Shown here piece by piece: positions 17,216-25,924 of a DNA stretch of 64,000 nt; within the stretch, counting starts at the first letter, position 1; each line of letters starts with the position of its first letter. Both the position numbers and the translations under genes were made by a program. Where the stretch lies: contig NZ_KV917376.1 of assembly GCF_002019695.1 (NCBI RefSeq), forward strand, positions 3,438,040 through 3,502,039, written 5' to 3'. The stretch is from Evansella clarkii (GTDB taxonomy: Bacteria; Bacillota; Bacilli; Bacillales; Salisediminibacteriaceae). Under the pieces are notes generated by a model. That model saw nothing but the letters and a program-made list of their open reading frames with translations, had not been told where the DNA came from and searched no databases.

Positions 17216-17248
17216 GAATTTTACTGAAAAGGAGAGGAAAGGGTCCAA

Positions 17249-17458
17249 ATGAGTTATTTTATTGACCATAAACATAAATTAATACATCGAAAACTTTTTG
17301 CGAAAGATCGTTGCGGATTTATCGGCACGCCGGTAGACCTAAGAGAATTCACCAATTCCCTTGAATATATATCAGAACTTCAGGAAGAAAAGCATTATTC
17401 AAAATGCCCTCATTGCCAGGGGATGAAGCCTGCAGTGAAGGATTCGTTTATTGATTAA
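17249..17458 (+). CDS. Small CPxC-containing protein of unknown function
   Basis: A 69-residue protein with a strong GGAGAGGAAAGGG site before ATG 17249. It contains a Cys at about residue 22 (RCGFIGTP) and a CPHCQG pair near 54-57, which could bind Zn2+ or act as a redox pair. It has no signal peptide or membrane segment. Its expression appears to pass through the long leader upstream. I do not recognise the family. Confidence 0.7.
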   Translation: MSYFIDHKHKLIHRKLFAKDRCGFIGTPVDLREFTNSLEYISELQEEKHYSKCPHCQGMKPAVKDSFID

Positions 17459-17806
17459 TTATTTATTGTTCTGTCGATTTCCATTTGTCCAGAGGAGTAA
17501 CAGAATCAGAGCGGTTCACTACGCAAAGCCTTCTTCAGCTTGAGTTGTTCTGAGAGAATGTTAATTTGTTAATTTGTCCTTTTGAACTGATCCGTTGCGT
17601 AATTAGTTGAAATACATAGCGAGGAACTTTTGAAGATTTATAAGTCCGTGCTTATTGGTGCGGCTCCTCATTCCGCTATTCGCCTCTTTCACCTATGAAA
17701 ATACTGTATTTTATGCTGTTAGCGGAACGAGGAACCGTTCCAAGTGTATTTTTCTTTTTTACGGCTCCTCATTCCGTTATTCTGCTAAACAGCACGATTT
17801 CTGACT
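17459..17806. other. Intergenic region carrying repeat B
   Basis: No gene is seen. The right half (17648-17800) contains the interspersed repeat blocks; the left half shows nothing recognisable. Confidence 0.6.
17648..17800. repeat. Interspersed intergenic repeat, copy B
   Basis: It contains GCGGCTCCTCATTCCGCTAT near 17660, its inverse AGCGGAACGAGGAACCG near 17722, and ACGGCTCCTCATTCCGTTAT near 17760. These match the left and middle blocks of copies A (10750) and C (41371), partly inverted, so the blocks could also pair into long hairpins. The hairpin tail of copies A and C is absent. Confidence 0.75.
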
Positions 17807-18526
17807 TTACTGCTTTTTATCCTCCTGGACAGGATCTTTTTTCAGAATCAGAACAATAAAACCTTCATCTTTATCGAAATTCCAGTCGACAAAGTATTCA
17901 CTAATGTTTCTTTTTAATGCTGTTTCCAGCTGTACCTCTTTTAATGCTCTCCGTTCCAGAGGCCTTTTGGACAGCTTTAAATCTTCTATTACTCCGTTCT
18001 TTATTAATTCTTTTTCAATTGGTACAAGGATTTCTTTGCGCCTGACTAAGATTGTTCTGTCATTCAGCCAGTAAGCTTCTGTACTTCCGGGTTTTTTCTG
18101 AACAAGGACACTTGCTCTGTCTATTCCCTCGATAAACTCTCCCTTACTTAACTCCTCCGGCCAGAAGGAGTCTTCTTCTTTTTCCCCATCAACCAGTAAT
18201 ATTCCGAATATGGTACCTGACTCCTTCTCCAGATCCCAGTCTGCATATAAGTGTTTCACATCCAAACCTGATTTCTTCCATAATTCCAGGATAATTTCCT
18301 GTTTCAATTCCTGCATCAGCAGGTCCCTTGTTTCCAGCACACGCTGATATTCTTTCTGGCGAAGCAGGATTTTCTCCATTGGAGCAATAAAGCCCCTGAT
18401 ATGAGCCGTGAAAAAAGGAGGCTTTATTGTTACGTAAACAGAGGAGGGACCCTTTCCAAAATTATTGCGCAGCATGGATGAAATAAACCTGGCTGTCTCA
18501 GAGTGAATATTTGTTTCTGAAGCCAT
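17807..18526 (-). CDS. MpsC/DUF2294 family protein, two tandem domains
   Basis: A 239-residue soluble protein. The first half (about residues 8-115) shows the DUF2294/MpsC pattern: MLRNNFGKGPSSVYVTIKP, IRGFIAPMEKILL and a conserved DWDLEKESGTIFGILL end. The second half (about 130-235) repeats it in degenerate form, ending VDWNFDKDEGFIVLIL. Some family members are described as parts of a sodium-translocating, membrane-potential-generating system; most have no assigned role. The frame extends to 18580, but ATG 18526 has AAAGGAG at proper spacing. It is followed closely downstream by repeat B and preceded by the alcohol dehydrogenase gene ending at 18616. Confidence 0.72.
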   Translation of the reverse strand: MASETNIHSETARFISSMLRNNFGKGPSSVYVTIKPPFFTAHIRGFIAPMEKILLRQKEYQRVLETRDLLMQELKQEIILELWKKSGLDVKHLYADWDLEKESGTIFGILLVDGEKEEDSFWPEELSKGEFIEGIDRASVLVQKKPGSTEAYWLNDRTILVRRKEILVPIEKELIKNGVIEDLKLSKRPLERRALKEVQLETALKRNISEYFVDWNFDKDEGFIVLILKKDPVQEDKKQ

Positions 18527-18615
18527 TAAATAGAACTCCTTTACGATAATTTTCGGTACTTCTATTTGTACTCTTCCCAAAGTATTGGAATAGAAACCGA
18601 AAAGTATTTAGTGAG

Positions 18616-19782
18616 CTATGGTTTTGATTCAAAAGCTTTATAAAAGAGGTTTTTGTAATCCTCTTCTGTTATGTCTCTCGCATTGCTTGGAGTGGACCCG
18701 TTTTCAAATGCAGATTTCGCCAGGTAATCAAAATCCTCAGTACGAGCTTCCAGTAAGGACGCAAAGGAAGGGATTTCAATATCTTTAGCAAGCTGCTTTA
18801 CTTCGTGAACCAGAGCAGCAGCAGCTTCCGAATCGGATTCTTTTTCACCCGCTAATCCGAAAGTTCTGGCAATTTCAGCGTGTTTATACGTATCTGCTTC
18901 AGCATTAAACTCGATAAGATAAGGTAAAAACATGGAGTTAGCCACCCCATGCGGAGTATCATACAGCCCGCCAATTGCTTCTGCCATACAATGAACAGAA
19001 GCCACATCAGCGTGTGAAAAAGCCATTCCTGCAATCATTGAGCCTGTCATCATATGGTACCGGGCCTCTTTGTCGGAACCATTTTCCACTGCCCTCCGGA
19101 GATTCGGATATATATGCTTCATTGCCTGAATCGCAAGCCCGTCTGAAACAGGGTTCGAAAGTTTGCATGTGTATGCCTCTATTGCGTGTACAAGTGCGTC
19201 CATACCGGTGGAAGCGGTTAATGCTGGCGGGAGCCCGTACGTAAGCTCAGGGTCCACAATAGCTGCCGCGGGAGCAATTCTTACATCCTTAATTGTAAAT
19301 TTGATTTTTCTTTTTGTATCCGTAATGACAGAAGATCTTGTTACTTCAGCGCCTGTCCCGGCTGTTGTAGGGATCGCCACAAGGGGCTTTACTGGTCCTG
19401 GCACATTCCCCCGCCCTGCATACTCCTGTGGCATTCCGCCATGCATTTGCAAGACTGCGATCGCTTTCGCTGCATCTATTACCGATCCTCCTCCAAGAGC
19501 CACAATACAATCAGCGTCAAAACTCCGGGCTGCTTCTCCCCCTTCTGCACAGTCTGCGTCTTTTGGATTTGGCACCACTTTTGAGAAAATTTCCACTTCG
19601 AAACCGTTCTTTTGAAGCTGTTTTAAAAGTATGTCCGCAAGGCCGATTTTTTCCATCCCCTGATCGGTTACTAAGAAAACTCTTCTGCCTTTAGTAATAT
19701 TGCTTATGTAATCTGCTGTTTTGTAAAAAAGTCCATTACCTAAGTAAATTTTTGTTGGTAAATCGAATGTGAAATTATTCAT
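18616..19782 (-). CDS. Iron-containing alcohol dehydrogenase
   Basis: A 388-residue group III alcohol dehydrogenase. The NAD-binding GGGSVIDAAKAIAVL is near residue 97, PTTAGTGAEVT near 139, and the metal ligands are given by DALVHAIEAYT (Asp and His) and HCMAEAIGGLYDTPHGVANS (two His). It oxidises or reduces an alcohol/aldehyde pair with NAD(P)H in the cytoplasm; the substrate cannot be read from sequence. The ATG at 19782 has TGGAGG. It is probably monocistronic or co-transcribed with the MpsC-like gene 90 bp downstream. Confidence 0.9.
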   Translation of the reverse strand: MNNFTFDLPTKIYLGNGLFYKTADYISNITKGRRVFLVTDQGMEKIGLADILLKQLQKNGFEVEIFSKVVPNPKDADCAEGGEAARSFDADCIVALGGGSVIDAAKAIAVLQMHGGMPQEYAGRGNVPGPVKPLVAIPTTAGTGAEVTRSSVITDTKRKIKFTIKDVRIAPAAAIVDPELTYGLPPALTASTGMDALVHAIEAYTCKLSNPVSDGLAIQAMKHIYPNLRRAVENGSDKEARYHMMTGSMIAGMAFSHADVASVHCMAEAIGGLYDTPHGVANSMFLPYLIEFNAEADTYKHAEIARTFGLAGEKESDSEAAAALVHEVKQLAKDIEIPSFASLLEARTEDFDYLAKSAFENGSTPSNARDITEEDYKNLFYKAFESKP

Positions 19783-19920
19783 CCTGTTTCCTCCAGTTTG
19801 GCAGTTTAGTTAGTCTATTGATTAGATTCGACACCTATTGCTAAACTCCTCCACTTGTTCAACCGATCTAAACAGCACAGCAAAAAAAGCGTTCCAGTTT
19901 AGAACACTCTCTGCCTGATT

Positions 19921-20374
19921 TTATGAAAACTCAGCTGATTGAGAAGTAAAATCTTCTCTGAAAAACCATTTGTAAAATATCCGGGAAAGATAATTAGTGA
20001 TGCCCAGGGTCTGAAAACTCCAGTACCACTTCCATTTTCTGTACTTAATTAAATTAGTGTATCTTTCTATAGCAACTTCCCCCAAGGTCATAATTCCCGC
20101 ATAGAAGACTATGTATAACAGTTTAACAAAAGAATTGTATTTTTCCGGATATTTAATGTTAAAGATTGCACATAAAGCAGTGTAAATAAAATACTCGAAT
20201 GAAAAACTGGATTTATTTTCTTTTTTAAAAAATCTTACCGGATACGTGATATAGTCTTTTTTCACGACCATCAGTCCCAGTGGCCAGGTAAGCATCTGCT
20301 TAAATAAAAATGCTGCAATAGCATGTCTGATTTTATTTTCATATTAAATTTAATAATACTTTATTGTTGACCAT
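19921..20374 (-). pseudogene. CBO0543 family membrane protein gene with a frameshift near its 5' end
   Basis: A well-formed start (AAGGGAGG, 8-9 nt spacing, ATG 20374) opens a frame that ends after only 11 codons at a TGA near 20340. The frame of the main body, open from about 20343 to 19921, encodes the family-like segment KIRHAIAAFLFKQMLTWPLG before its first ATG at 20295, which itself has no ribosome-binding site. Joining the two with one frame change gives about 150 residues, near the length of the intact family member at 5993-6487. So the gene is probably inactivated, or the read contains an indel error. Confidence 0.75.
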
Positions 20375-20505
20375 TATGAAAACCTCCCTTGTACTTAAAT
20401 TATCCTTTTAAAGGATATAAATACGGTTTAAGGGAGGTTCAGCCCTTCTTTACGGGATTTATCAACATGCAGGAGGAGTGCTTTAAATTACTGGGCGTGC
20501 AAATA

Positions 20506-23094
20506 TTATTCTCCCGCTTTAGTTCTTCTTAAAAACCCTTCGATTTCTTCTGCTGGAAGGGGCTTGCTGTAGTAATACCCCTGCCCGATAACACCTTTTT
20601 GCTTCAGAAAGTTAACCTGGTCTTCCGTCTCAATCCCTTCTACAATAACATCAGAACCAATTTCAGTGCCTATTCGTATAATCGTATCCAGCAGACCTGC
20701 TGATTTACTGTTTTTCATGACATCCCTGAGGAATGACTGATCAATTTTCAGGCTGTCTATATCAATGATTTTTATCATATTCAGTGAAGAGTAGCCGATG
20801 CCGAAATCGTCGATCGCAATGCGTACTCCTGATTCTCTTAGTTTATTCACGCTGTCTGCCGCTTCATTTACATCCATCAGTATCCGTTCGGTTATTTCAA
20901 GCTCTAAACAATGAGGCTGAAGGCCTGTTTCCTTTAATATGCGTGTAACCATCTCTGTAAAATCAGGATCCATAAACTGCCGGGCGGAAACGTTGACAGA
21001 AACAGGGGCATTTAATATTCCAGCATCATGCCATGCTTTTCCCTGTATACAGGCTTCATACAAAACCCATTCTCCAATATCGACAATCATTCCTGTTTCC
21101 TCCGACAGAGGGATAAACTCAGCCGGAGATACGGTACCAAATTCCGGCTTCCACCTAAGTAATGCTTCCAGGCCGGTAATCTTAGACGTCTCCAGTTCAA
21201 ACTGCGGCTGATAATGCAGGGAAAATTCTTTCCGATGGAGTGCTTTTCTGAGAGAACTGACGAGCTGGTTTCTTCGCATGACTTTTTCGTGAAGATGTTC
21301 TGTATAGAACTGATATTTGTTTTTTCCTGTATCTTTTGCATGATACATAGCTAAATCAGCATTCTTTATTAAATTTACGGCATTCACTTTATATTCAGGG
21401 TACATGCATACACCAATGCTCGGCGTAATAAAGACTTCATTTCCGTATAGCTCAACAGGCATTGTTAATTCATTAATGATTGTTCTGCAAAGTGTTCGCA
21501 TTTCAGAGATGCCTGCTTGTTCAGTTAAAATTAAGAATTCATCACCGCCCTGTCTGGAAAGTATATCTTCATCTCCTATACATGATTTCATTATTTCAAC
21601 AAGCTTTTTGAGCAATTCGTCCCCGAAATCATGTCCTAAGGTATCATTAATAGATTTGAAATTATCAAAATCAATAAATAAAATACCCAATGAACTACTG
21701 TTTTCATCAGCCCGATTAATCGCTTCTTCCAGTTTCAGCTTAAACAGTGAACGGTTTGGCAGGCCGGTTAAGGCGTCCTTATATGCAAGTTCTCTGATCT
21801 CCTCGACTGCCTGCTTTTTTTCTGTAATATCCTGAACAAAAGCTAGGACAGTACAGGAATTATCCTTATAAGAAACAGGAACTACATTCACATCAATAAA
21901 TAAGTGATGCCCTTCTTTATGAATAAGCCAGTTTTCAAAACGGAATGACTGGCCATCTTTTACCTTTCGAAAAACTTCTTCGGCTTCTTCTTTAAACAGC
22001 ATTAGGTTATTAAAATGCATTCTGAGCAGTTCCTGTTTACTGTATCCGGTTAGTTTTTCCGCTACATTGTTAACTCTTGCGTAATTGCCTACTTCATCGA
22101 TTTCAAAAATTGCGTCAAGAGAGTTGTTGAACAGAGAATCGAATTTTTCCTGGGTCTCCTGAAGATCCTCGATTACTTCTTCCAGCTGCTGCTCGGCCTT
22201 TTTCTGATTTGTGACATCTCTCGTAATGTAGGCAAAATGAGTGATGCCCTGGTTATTATCTCCAATCGGGTTTCCTTTAGTGTCCAGATACACCCAGTGG
22301 CCTTTTTTATGTTTAAACCGAAACACTGCCTGGTGCTCCTGTTGATTGGTTTTAAGTGATTCTTCAAATGCCTCCACTACAAAATTAATATCATCAGGAT
22401 GCATAAATTCAAAGCAGTTTTTACCTAACAGCTCCAGAGAAGAATAACCTAAATACTTTTCATGGGACGGTGATACATAAACATAATTACCCTCAAGATC
22501 CACAATACCGATAAAATCAGAAACATTATCTGCAAGGAGCCGGTAGTGCCGTTCGCTCTCTGATAGTTTCTCATCTGTCTTTTTATGTTCCAATGCCATA
22601 GCTGTTATATATGTAAAAGTTTCTATTATCTGTACATCATCTGCTGAAGGCTCATTCGGAAAACTGTGATAAAGGGCAAAAGTACCCAGTATTTTTCCTT
22701 CAGAGGAAAGAATCGGTTCGGACCAGCATGACCTCAGGCCATGTGAAACACCAAGGGATTGAAATTCATTCCAGAGCGGATCCTTTGTAATATCTTTTAC
22801 GATTACTCTTTCTTTTCTGTATGCTGCAGTTCCGCATGAACCTGAATGAGGAGCTATTTTGATTCCTTTGACAGCACGTTTATATGAATCGTCAAGGCTT
22901 GGAGCCACAGTGTCTGCTAAAATGTTTTCTGCTTCATCACATATCATTATTGAACAGTATGTATCCTTAAAAATACTTTCAATTTCCACGGTCACTCTCT
23001 CGAGGATGCTCATAAGGGATTCCCCGGTTGCAATCATTTCCAGAATAATATTTTGCGATTTCAGTAGTTTTGTATCCGGAATATTTAATGTCAT
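20506..23094 (-). CDS. GAF-PAS-PAS-GGDEF-EAL c-di-GMP turnover protein
   Basis: An 862-residue soluble protein. In order: GAF domain (about 10-170, with SGSCGTAAYRKERVIV), PAS (about 180-300), PAS (about 310-430), GGDEF (about 437-600) and EAL (about 610-860). The GGDEF loop SRQGGDEFLIL near residue 515 and the EAL motif LEALLRW near 643 are both intact, as are the downstream EAL residues in DDFGIGYSSL and DSLKIDQSFL. It can therefore be expected to make or degrade c-di-GMP, with direction set by the sensors. ATG 23094 has AAAGGGAAG. The leader carries a c-di-GMP-I riboswitch, a likely feedback loop. Confidence 0.93.
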   Translation of the reverse strand: MTLNIPDTKLLKSQNIILEMIATGESLMSILERVTVEIESIFKDTYCSIMICDEAENILADTVAPSLDDSYKRAVKGIKIAPHSGSCGTAAYRKERVIVKDITKDPLWNEFQSLGVSHGLRSCWSEPILSSEGKILGTFALYHSFPNEPSADDVQIIETFTYITAMALEHKKTDEKLSESERHYRLLADNVSDFIGIVDLEGNYVYVSPSHEKYLGYSSLELLGKNCFEFMHPDDINFVVEAFEESLKTNQQEHQAVFRFKHKKGHWVYLDTKGNPIGDNNQGITHFAYITRDVTNQKKAEQQLEEVIEDLQETQEKFDSLFNNSLDAIFEIDEVGNYARVNNVAEKLTGYSKQELLRMHFNNLMLFKEEAEEVFRKVKDGQSFRFENWLIHKEGHHLFIDVNVVPVSYKDNSCTVLAFVQDITEKKQAVEEIRELAYKDALTGLPNRSLFKLKLEEAINRADENSSSLGILFIDFDNFKSINDTLGHDFGDELLKKLVEIMKSCIGDEDILSRQGGDEFLILTEQAGISEMRTLCRTIINELTMPVELYGNEVFITPSIGVCMYPEYKVNAVNLIKNADLAMYHAKDTGKNKYQFYTEHLHEKVMRRNQLVSSLRKALHRKEFSLHYQPQFELETSKITGLEALLRWKPEFGTVSPAEFIPLSEETGMIVDIGEWVLYEACIQGKAWHDAGILNAPVSVNVSARQFMDPDFTEMVTRILKETGLQPHCLELEITERILMDVNEAADSVNKLRESGVRIAIDDFGIGYSSLNMIKIIDIDSLKIDQSFLRDVMKNSKSAGLLDTIIRIGTEIGSDVIVEGIETEDQVNFLKQKGVIGQGYYYSKPLPAEEIEGFLRRTKAGE

Positions 23095-23201
23095 ACTTCC
23101 CTTTCCTTTCTCTGTTCATACTGATCTTAAATTCTCATGGAATGGTGCTGCCAAATACAGGGACCCCGGACTCTTACCAATGAAAACCTTCATTTAAATA
23201 C

Positions 23202-23322
23202 AAAAACACATCCGTTTTCAGAATGTGCTATCCATTAAAACGGTAACTGGCTGGCATAACTTTGCAGTTGTAGCCCCTGTAGTTTTGCGTCCCATCATTT
23301 CTGAAGGTTTGCCCTGAACGTT
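23202..23322 (-). promoter_or_regulatory. Cyclic di-GMP-I (GEMM) riboswitch with terminator
   Basis: On the minus strand the aptamer (about 23322 to 23232) has the class I signature: AGGGCAAACC, a GNRA-like hairpin (TTCAGAAATGA), GGGACGCAAA, then a second helix and AGCCAGTTACCG near its 3' end. A terminator follows directly: CACATTC / GGATGTG stem with TTTTT at 23206-23202. The coding region of the GGDEF-EAL protein begins 107 bp further. Whether ligand binding promotes or blocks termination cannot be told from sequence. Confidence 0.93.
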
Positions 23323-23621
23323 TAGTTTTAAAATTTTCCAATTAATTACACTGATTCCTTTTGAAGTTACCATAAGTACTTTGTCTGTACGATAAGAAAT
23401 TTTTATAATTACAGGACTTGGGATGAGAGAGGGAAACAATTAACTTCATAGGGTTATAGTCATCCTGTAAAAGTACCGTTCCCTTGTCTGAAATTTTTAA
23501 AACTACCAGAGTGGATAATATATCCATGTAAGAGTTATGTTAGTGGTTAAAAACTAAAGAAACAGGCTGATGAGAAAAAATTCTCAACAGCCTGCCAGGG
23601 TCATAATTAATCTGAATAGCT
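23323..23621. other. Intergenic region upstream of the c-di-GMP riboswitch
   Basis: About 300 bp of AT-rich sequence between the AbgT stop and the aptamer. It includes a hairpin near 23567-23597 (CAGGCTGATGAG / TTCTCAACAGCCTG), a plausible terminator of the AbgT operon on the minus strand but without a strong T-run. No open frame is supported and no clear -35/-10 pair for the riboswitch transcript was found. Confidence 0.5.
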
Positions 23622-25205
23622 TTAATTATTCAGGTGGATAAATTCTCCTGGTCCCAGTGGAAGCCCAAGGAAGTACCATGCTGCGAAAAGGATAATCCAG
23701 ACGATTGCGAATGCAATTGAGTATGGGAGTAAAGAAGCCATAAATGTTCCGATACCGATTTTCGGATCGTATTTTTTCGCAAATGTCAGGGCGATAGCGA
23801 AATACGCAAGCATTGGAGTAATTGGGTTCGTGATCGAGTCTCCAATGCGGTATGCGAGCTGGGTGAATGCCGGGCTGTATCCTACAATCATAAACATAGG
23901 CACAAAAACCGGCGCGAGGATCGCCCATTTCGCAGAAGCACTTGCAACCATGAGGTTGATCAGCGCTGCCACAATAATAAATCCAAGGAGAAGCGGAAGG
24001 CCGGTTAATCCTAATGCCTGAAGAAGGTCTGCTCCCTTAATGGCAACGATCGGACCTAAATTACTCCAGTTAAAGAAGGCAATCATTTGTGCAGCAACGA
24101 AGGCGATAACAATGTACATTCCCATGCCGGACATTGCTTTTGCCAGATGGTCAGCAATATCTTTAGAAGATTTCAGAACCTTAGTAACGAGTCCATAAAC
24201 GAGCGCTGGCACCAGGAAGAATACCATCATTAGCGGCACAAGGCCTGTCATGAATGGTGAAACAGTTAACGAACCTGTCTCAGCATCCCGGAGCAATGCA
24301 TCCTGAGGGATTGTAAGGAACAGAACGATTACTGAAAGAACAGCAATGGATATACCTGCCCAGAGCAATCCTCTTTTTTCTGATTTTGTAACTTCTTCAA
24401 TCTTTTCTGTAGTACCTGTATACGAGCCGAGACGGGGCTCTACGATTTTTGTAGTTACAAGTACAGCTACAGGGACGAGAACAAAACAGGAAATAGCAAG
24501 GAAATAATAGTTCATTGCCGGATTTGCAACATAGTTAGCATCGATAATTTGTGCGCCGGTTTGTGTGAAACCAGCTACTAAAGGATCAAGCATGCTTAAT
24601 ATCAGGTTTGCACTAAACCCTCCGGCTACTGAAGCATATGCTGCAGCCAGACCGGCGATCGGATGCCTTCCGAGAGCTATGAAGATCATTGCTACGATTG
24701 GCGGAAGAACAACCATCGCTGCATCTGCTGCTGCATTCCCGAGCATTGCTACCAATACAATTACCGGAAGGATCAGTTTCTTTGGTGTATTCATAATGGT
24801 TGTTTTCATTAGCGCTGAAATCAGTCCGGTAGATTCCGCTAAGCCAACCCCCAGCATGACCACTAATACAATCCCAAGTGGAGGGAAACTTGTAAAGTTC
24901 GGAACGAGTTCGGTTAAAATCATAATTAACCCTTCCCCGTTCAATAAGTTCACGACGAAAATCTCTTCATCGGTTGCCGGGTTGACAGCCGATGTGCCTA
25001 AAGCGGCAAACACTGCGGAACAAAGAAGTATAATACCAGCAATAATTACAAATAGCATTACAGGATCAGGAAGTTTGTTACCGTACTTTTCCACAAAGTC
25101 TAAAAATTTAGAAAATAATCGATTCGCTATGCCTGGCTTTTTATTATTAGGATCCATTTGCGGGTCTGGTTTCACCCCTGGATTATTTTGTGGGATTGCG
25201 CTCAC
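23622..25205 (-). CDS. AbgT family transporter
   Basis: A 527-residue inner-membrane protein with about 13 segments of the AbgT/IT superfamily. Conserved features include GVGLAESTGLISALM, the GNAAADAAMVVLPPIVAMIF helical hairpin, and NLMVASASAKWAILAPVFVPMF. Known members import p-aminobenzoyl-glutamate or export sulfonamides; other substrates are likely. Start is GTG 25205 behind AAGGAGGG. It is the last gene of the operon with RidA, PLP dehydratase, amidohydrolase and YheO-type regulator, so its substrate is probably an amino-acid conjugate that the amidohydrolase cleaves. That link is inference from position. Confidence 0.92.
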   Translation of the reverse strand: MSAIPQNNPGVKPDPQMDPNNKKPGIANRLFSKFLDFVEKYGNKLPDPVMLFVIIAGIILLCSAVFAALGTSAVNPATDEEIFVVNLLNGEGLIMILTELVPNFTSFPPLGIVLVVMLGVGLAESTGLISALMKTTIMNTPKKLILPVIVLVAMLGNAAADAAMVVLPPIVAMIFIALGRHPIAGLAAAYASVAGGFSANLILSMLDPLVAGFTQTGAQIIDANYVANPAMNYYFLAISCFVLVPVAVLVTTKIVEPRLGSYTGTTEKIEEVTKSEKRGLLWAGISIAVLSVIVLFLTIPQDALLRDAETGSLTVSPFMTGLVPLMMVFFLVPALVYGLVTKVLKSSKDIADHLAKAMSGMGMYIVIAFVAAQMIAFFNWSNLGPIVAIKGADLLQALGLTGLPLLLGFIIVAALINLMVASASAKWAILAPVFVPMFMIVGYSPAFTQLAYRIGDSITNPITPMLAYFAIALTFAKKYDPKIGIGTFMASLLPYSIAFAIVWIILFAAWYFLGLPLGPGEFIHLNN

Positions 25206-25269
25206 GAAGTTTCCCTCCTTATTTTCAATTATTTAGTGTTCTTTTTTCACATAGTTTTTGTGTCTTTTG

Positions 25270-25923
25270 TCAGCTCTGCGACTTGTCCAGATAGTTGTAC
25301 ATCGTATACTTGGAAATATCCAGCAATGTAGCTACTCGCTGTACGGCTCCTTTGATAAGAAATAATCCTTTCTTATCAAGGTAAGCAATAAAGGCTTCTC
25401 TCTCCTCCTTATTCATTAATGCAACTGGCTTGCCAATCTGATTGACTGCATCTTCAATGATTTCATCCTCAAGTTCTGTAATAGACTGGGAAAATTCCTC
25501 CTTTCTCGTTTTCTTCTGGTTTGTTGCCATGAGGCTTTCGGCAAAAGTGTGATTCATCTTTAAATATGTTAAATCCATATTAATGCATAAACAGCCAATC
25601 ATTTCGTCATGCTCGTCCCTGATGATCATGGAGCTGGACTTTATATACTTCTGAGGAACGGTAGAATTAGGATAGTTCAGTATAAGATCCTCACCGTTTT
25701 CCCCTTTACGGAGTATTTCAAGCCCGAGATTTGTAACCGGAGAACCAATCCGGCGACCTGTCACCTCTCCATTAAAGATAGCGACGATGGAAGAAGAAAC
25801 GTCTGAAAAATCATGCAATGTTACTTCACAGAACTCACCGAAAGTAGATGCTATCCCTTCAGCTATTGGAAGGTAGCTTCTTAGCAAAGGATGGATATCG
25901 GTTTTTACGAGCTGTTTTTCCAT
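25270..25923 (-). CDS. YheO-type PAS / helix-turn-helix regulator
   Basis: A 217-residue regulator. The N-terminal YheO-like PAS domain (about 12-120) includes EVTLHDFSD, GRRIGSPVTN and a CLCINMDLT strand. The C-terminal helix-turn-helix (about 150-215) ends RVATLLDISKYTMYNYLDK. DauR, a family member, controls D-arginine catabolism in Pseudomonas; others act on amino-acid and peptide use. Its ATG begins one base after the amidohydrolase stop, and AbgT follows 64 bp later, so it sits inside the operon it most likely controls. Confidence 0.88.
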   Translation of the reverse strand: MEKQLVKTDIHPLLRSYLPIAEGIASTFGEFCEVTLHDFSDVSSSIVAIFNGEVTGRRIGSPVTNLGLEILRKGENGEDLILNYPNSTVPQKYIKSSSMIIRDEHDEMIGCLCINMDLTYLKMNHTFAESLMATNQKKTRKEEFSQSITELEDEIIEDAVNQIGKPVALMNKEEREAFIAYLDKKGLFLIKGAVQRVATLLDISKYTMYNYLDKSQS

Positions 25924-25924
25924 C

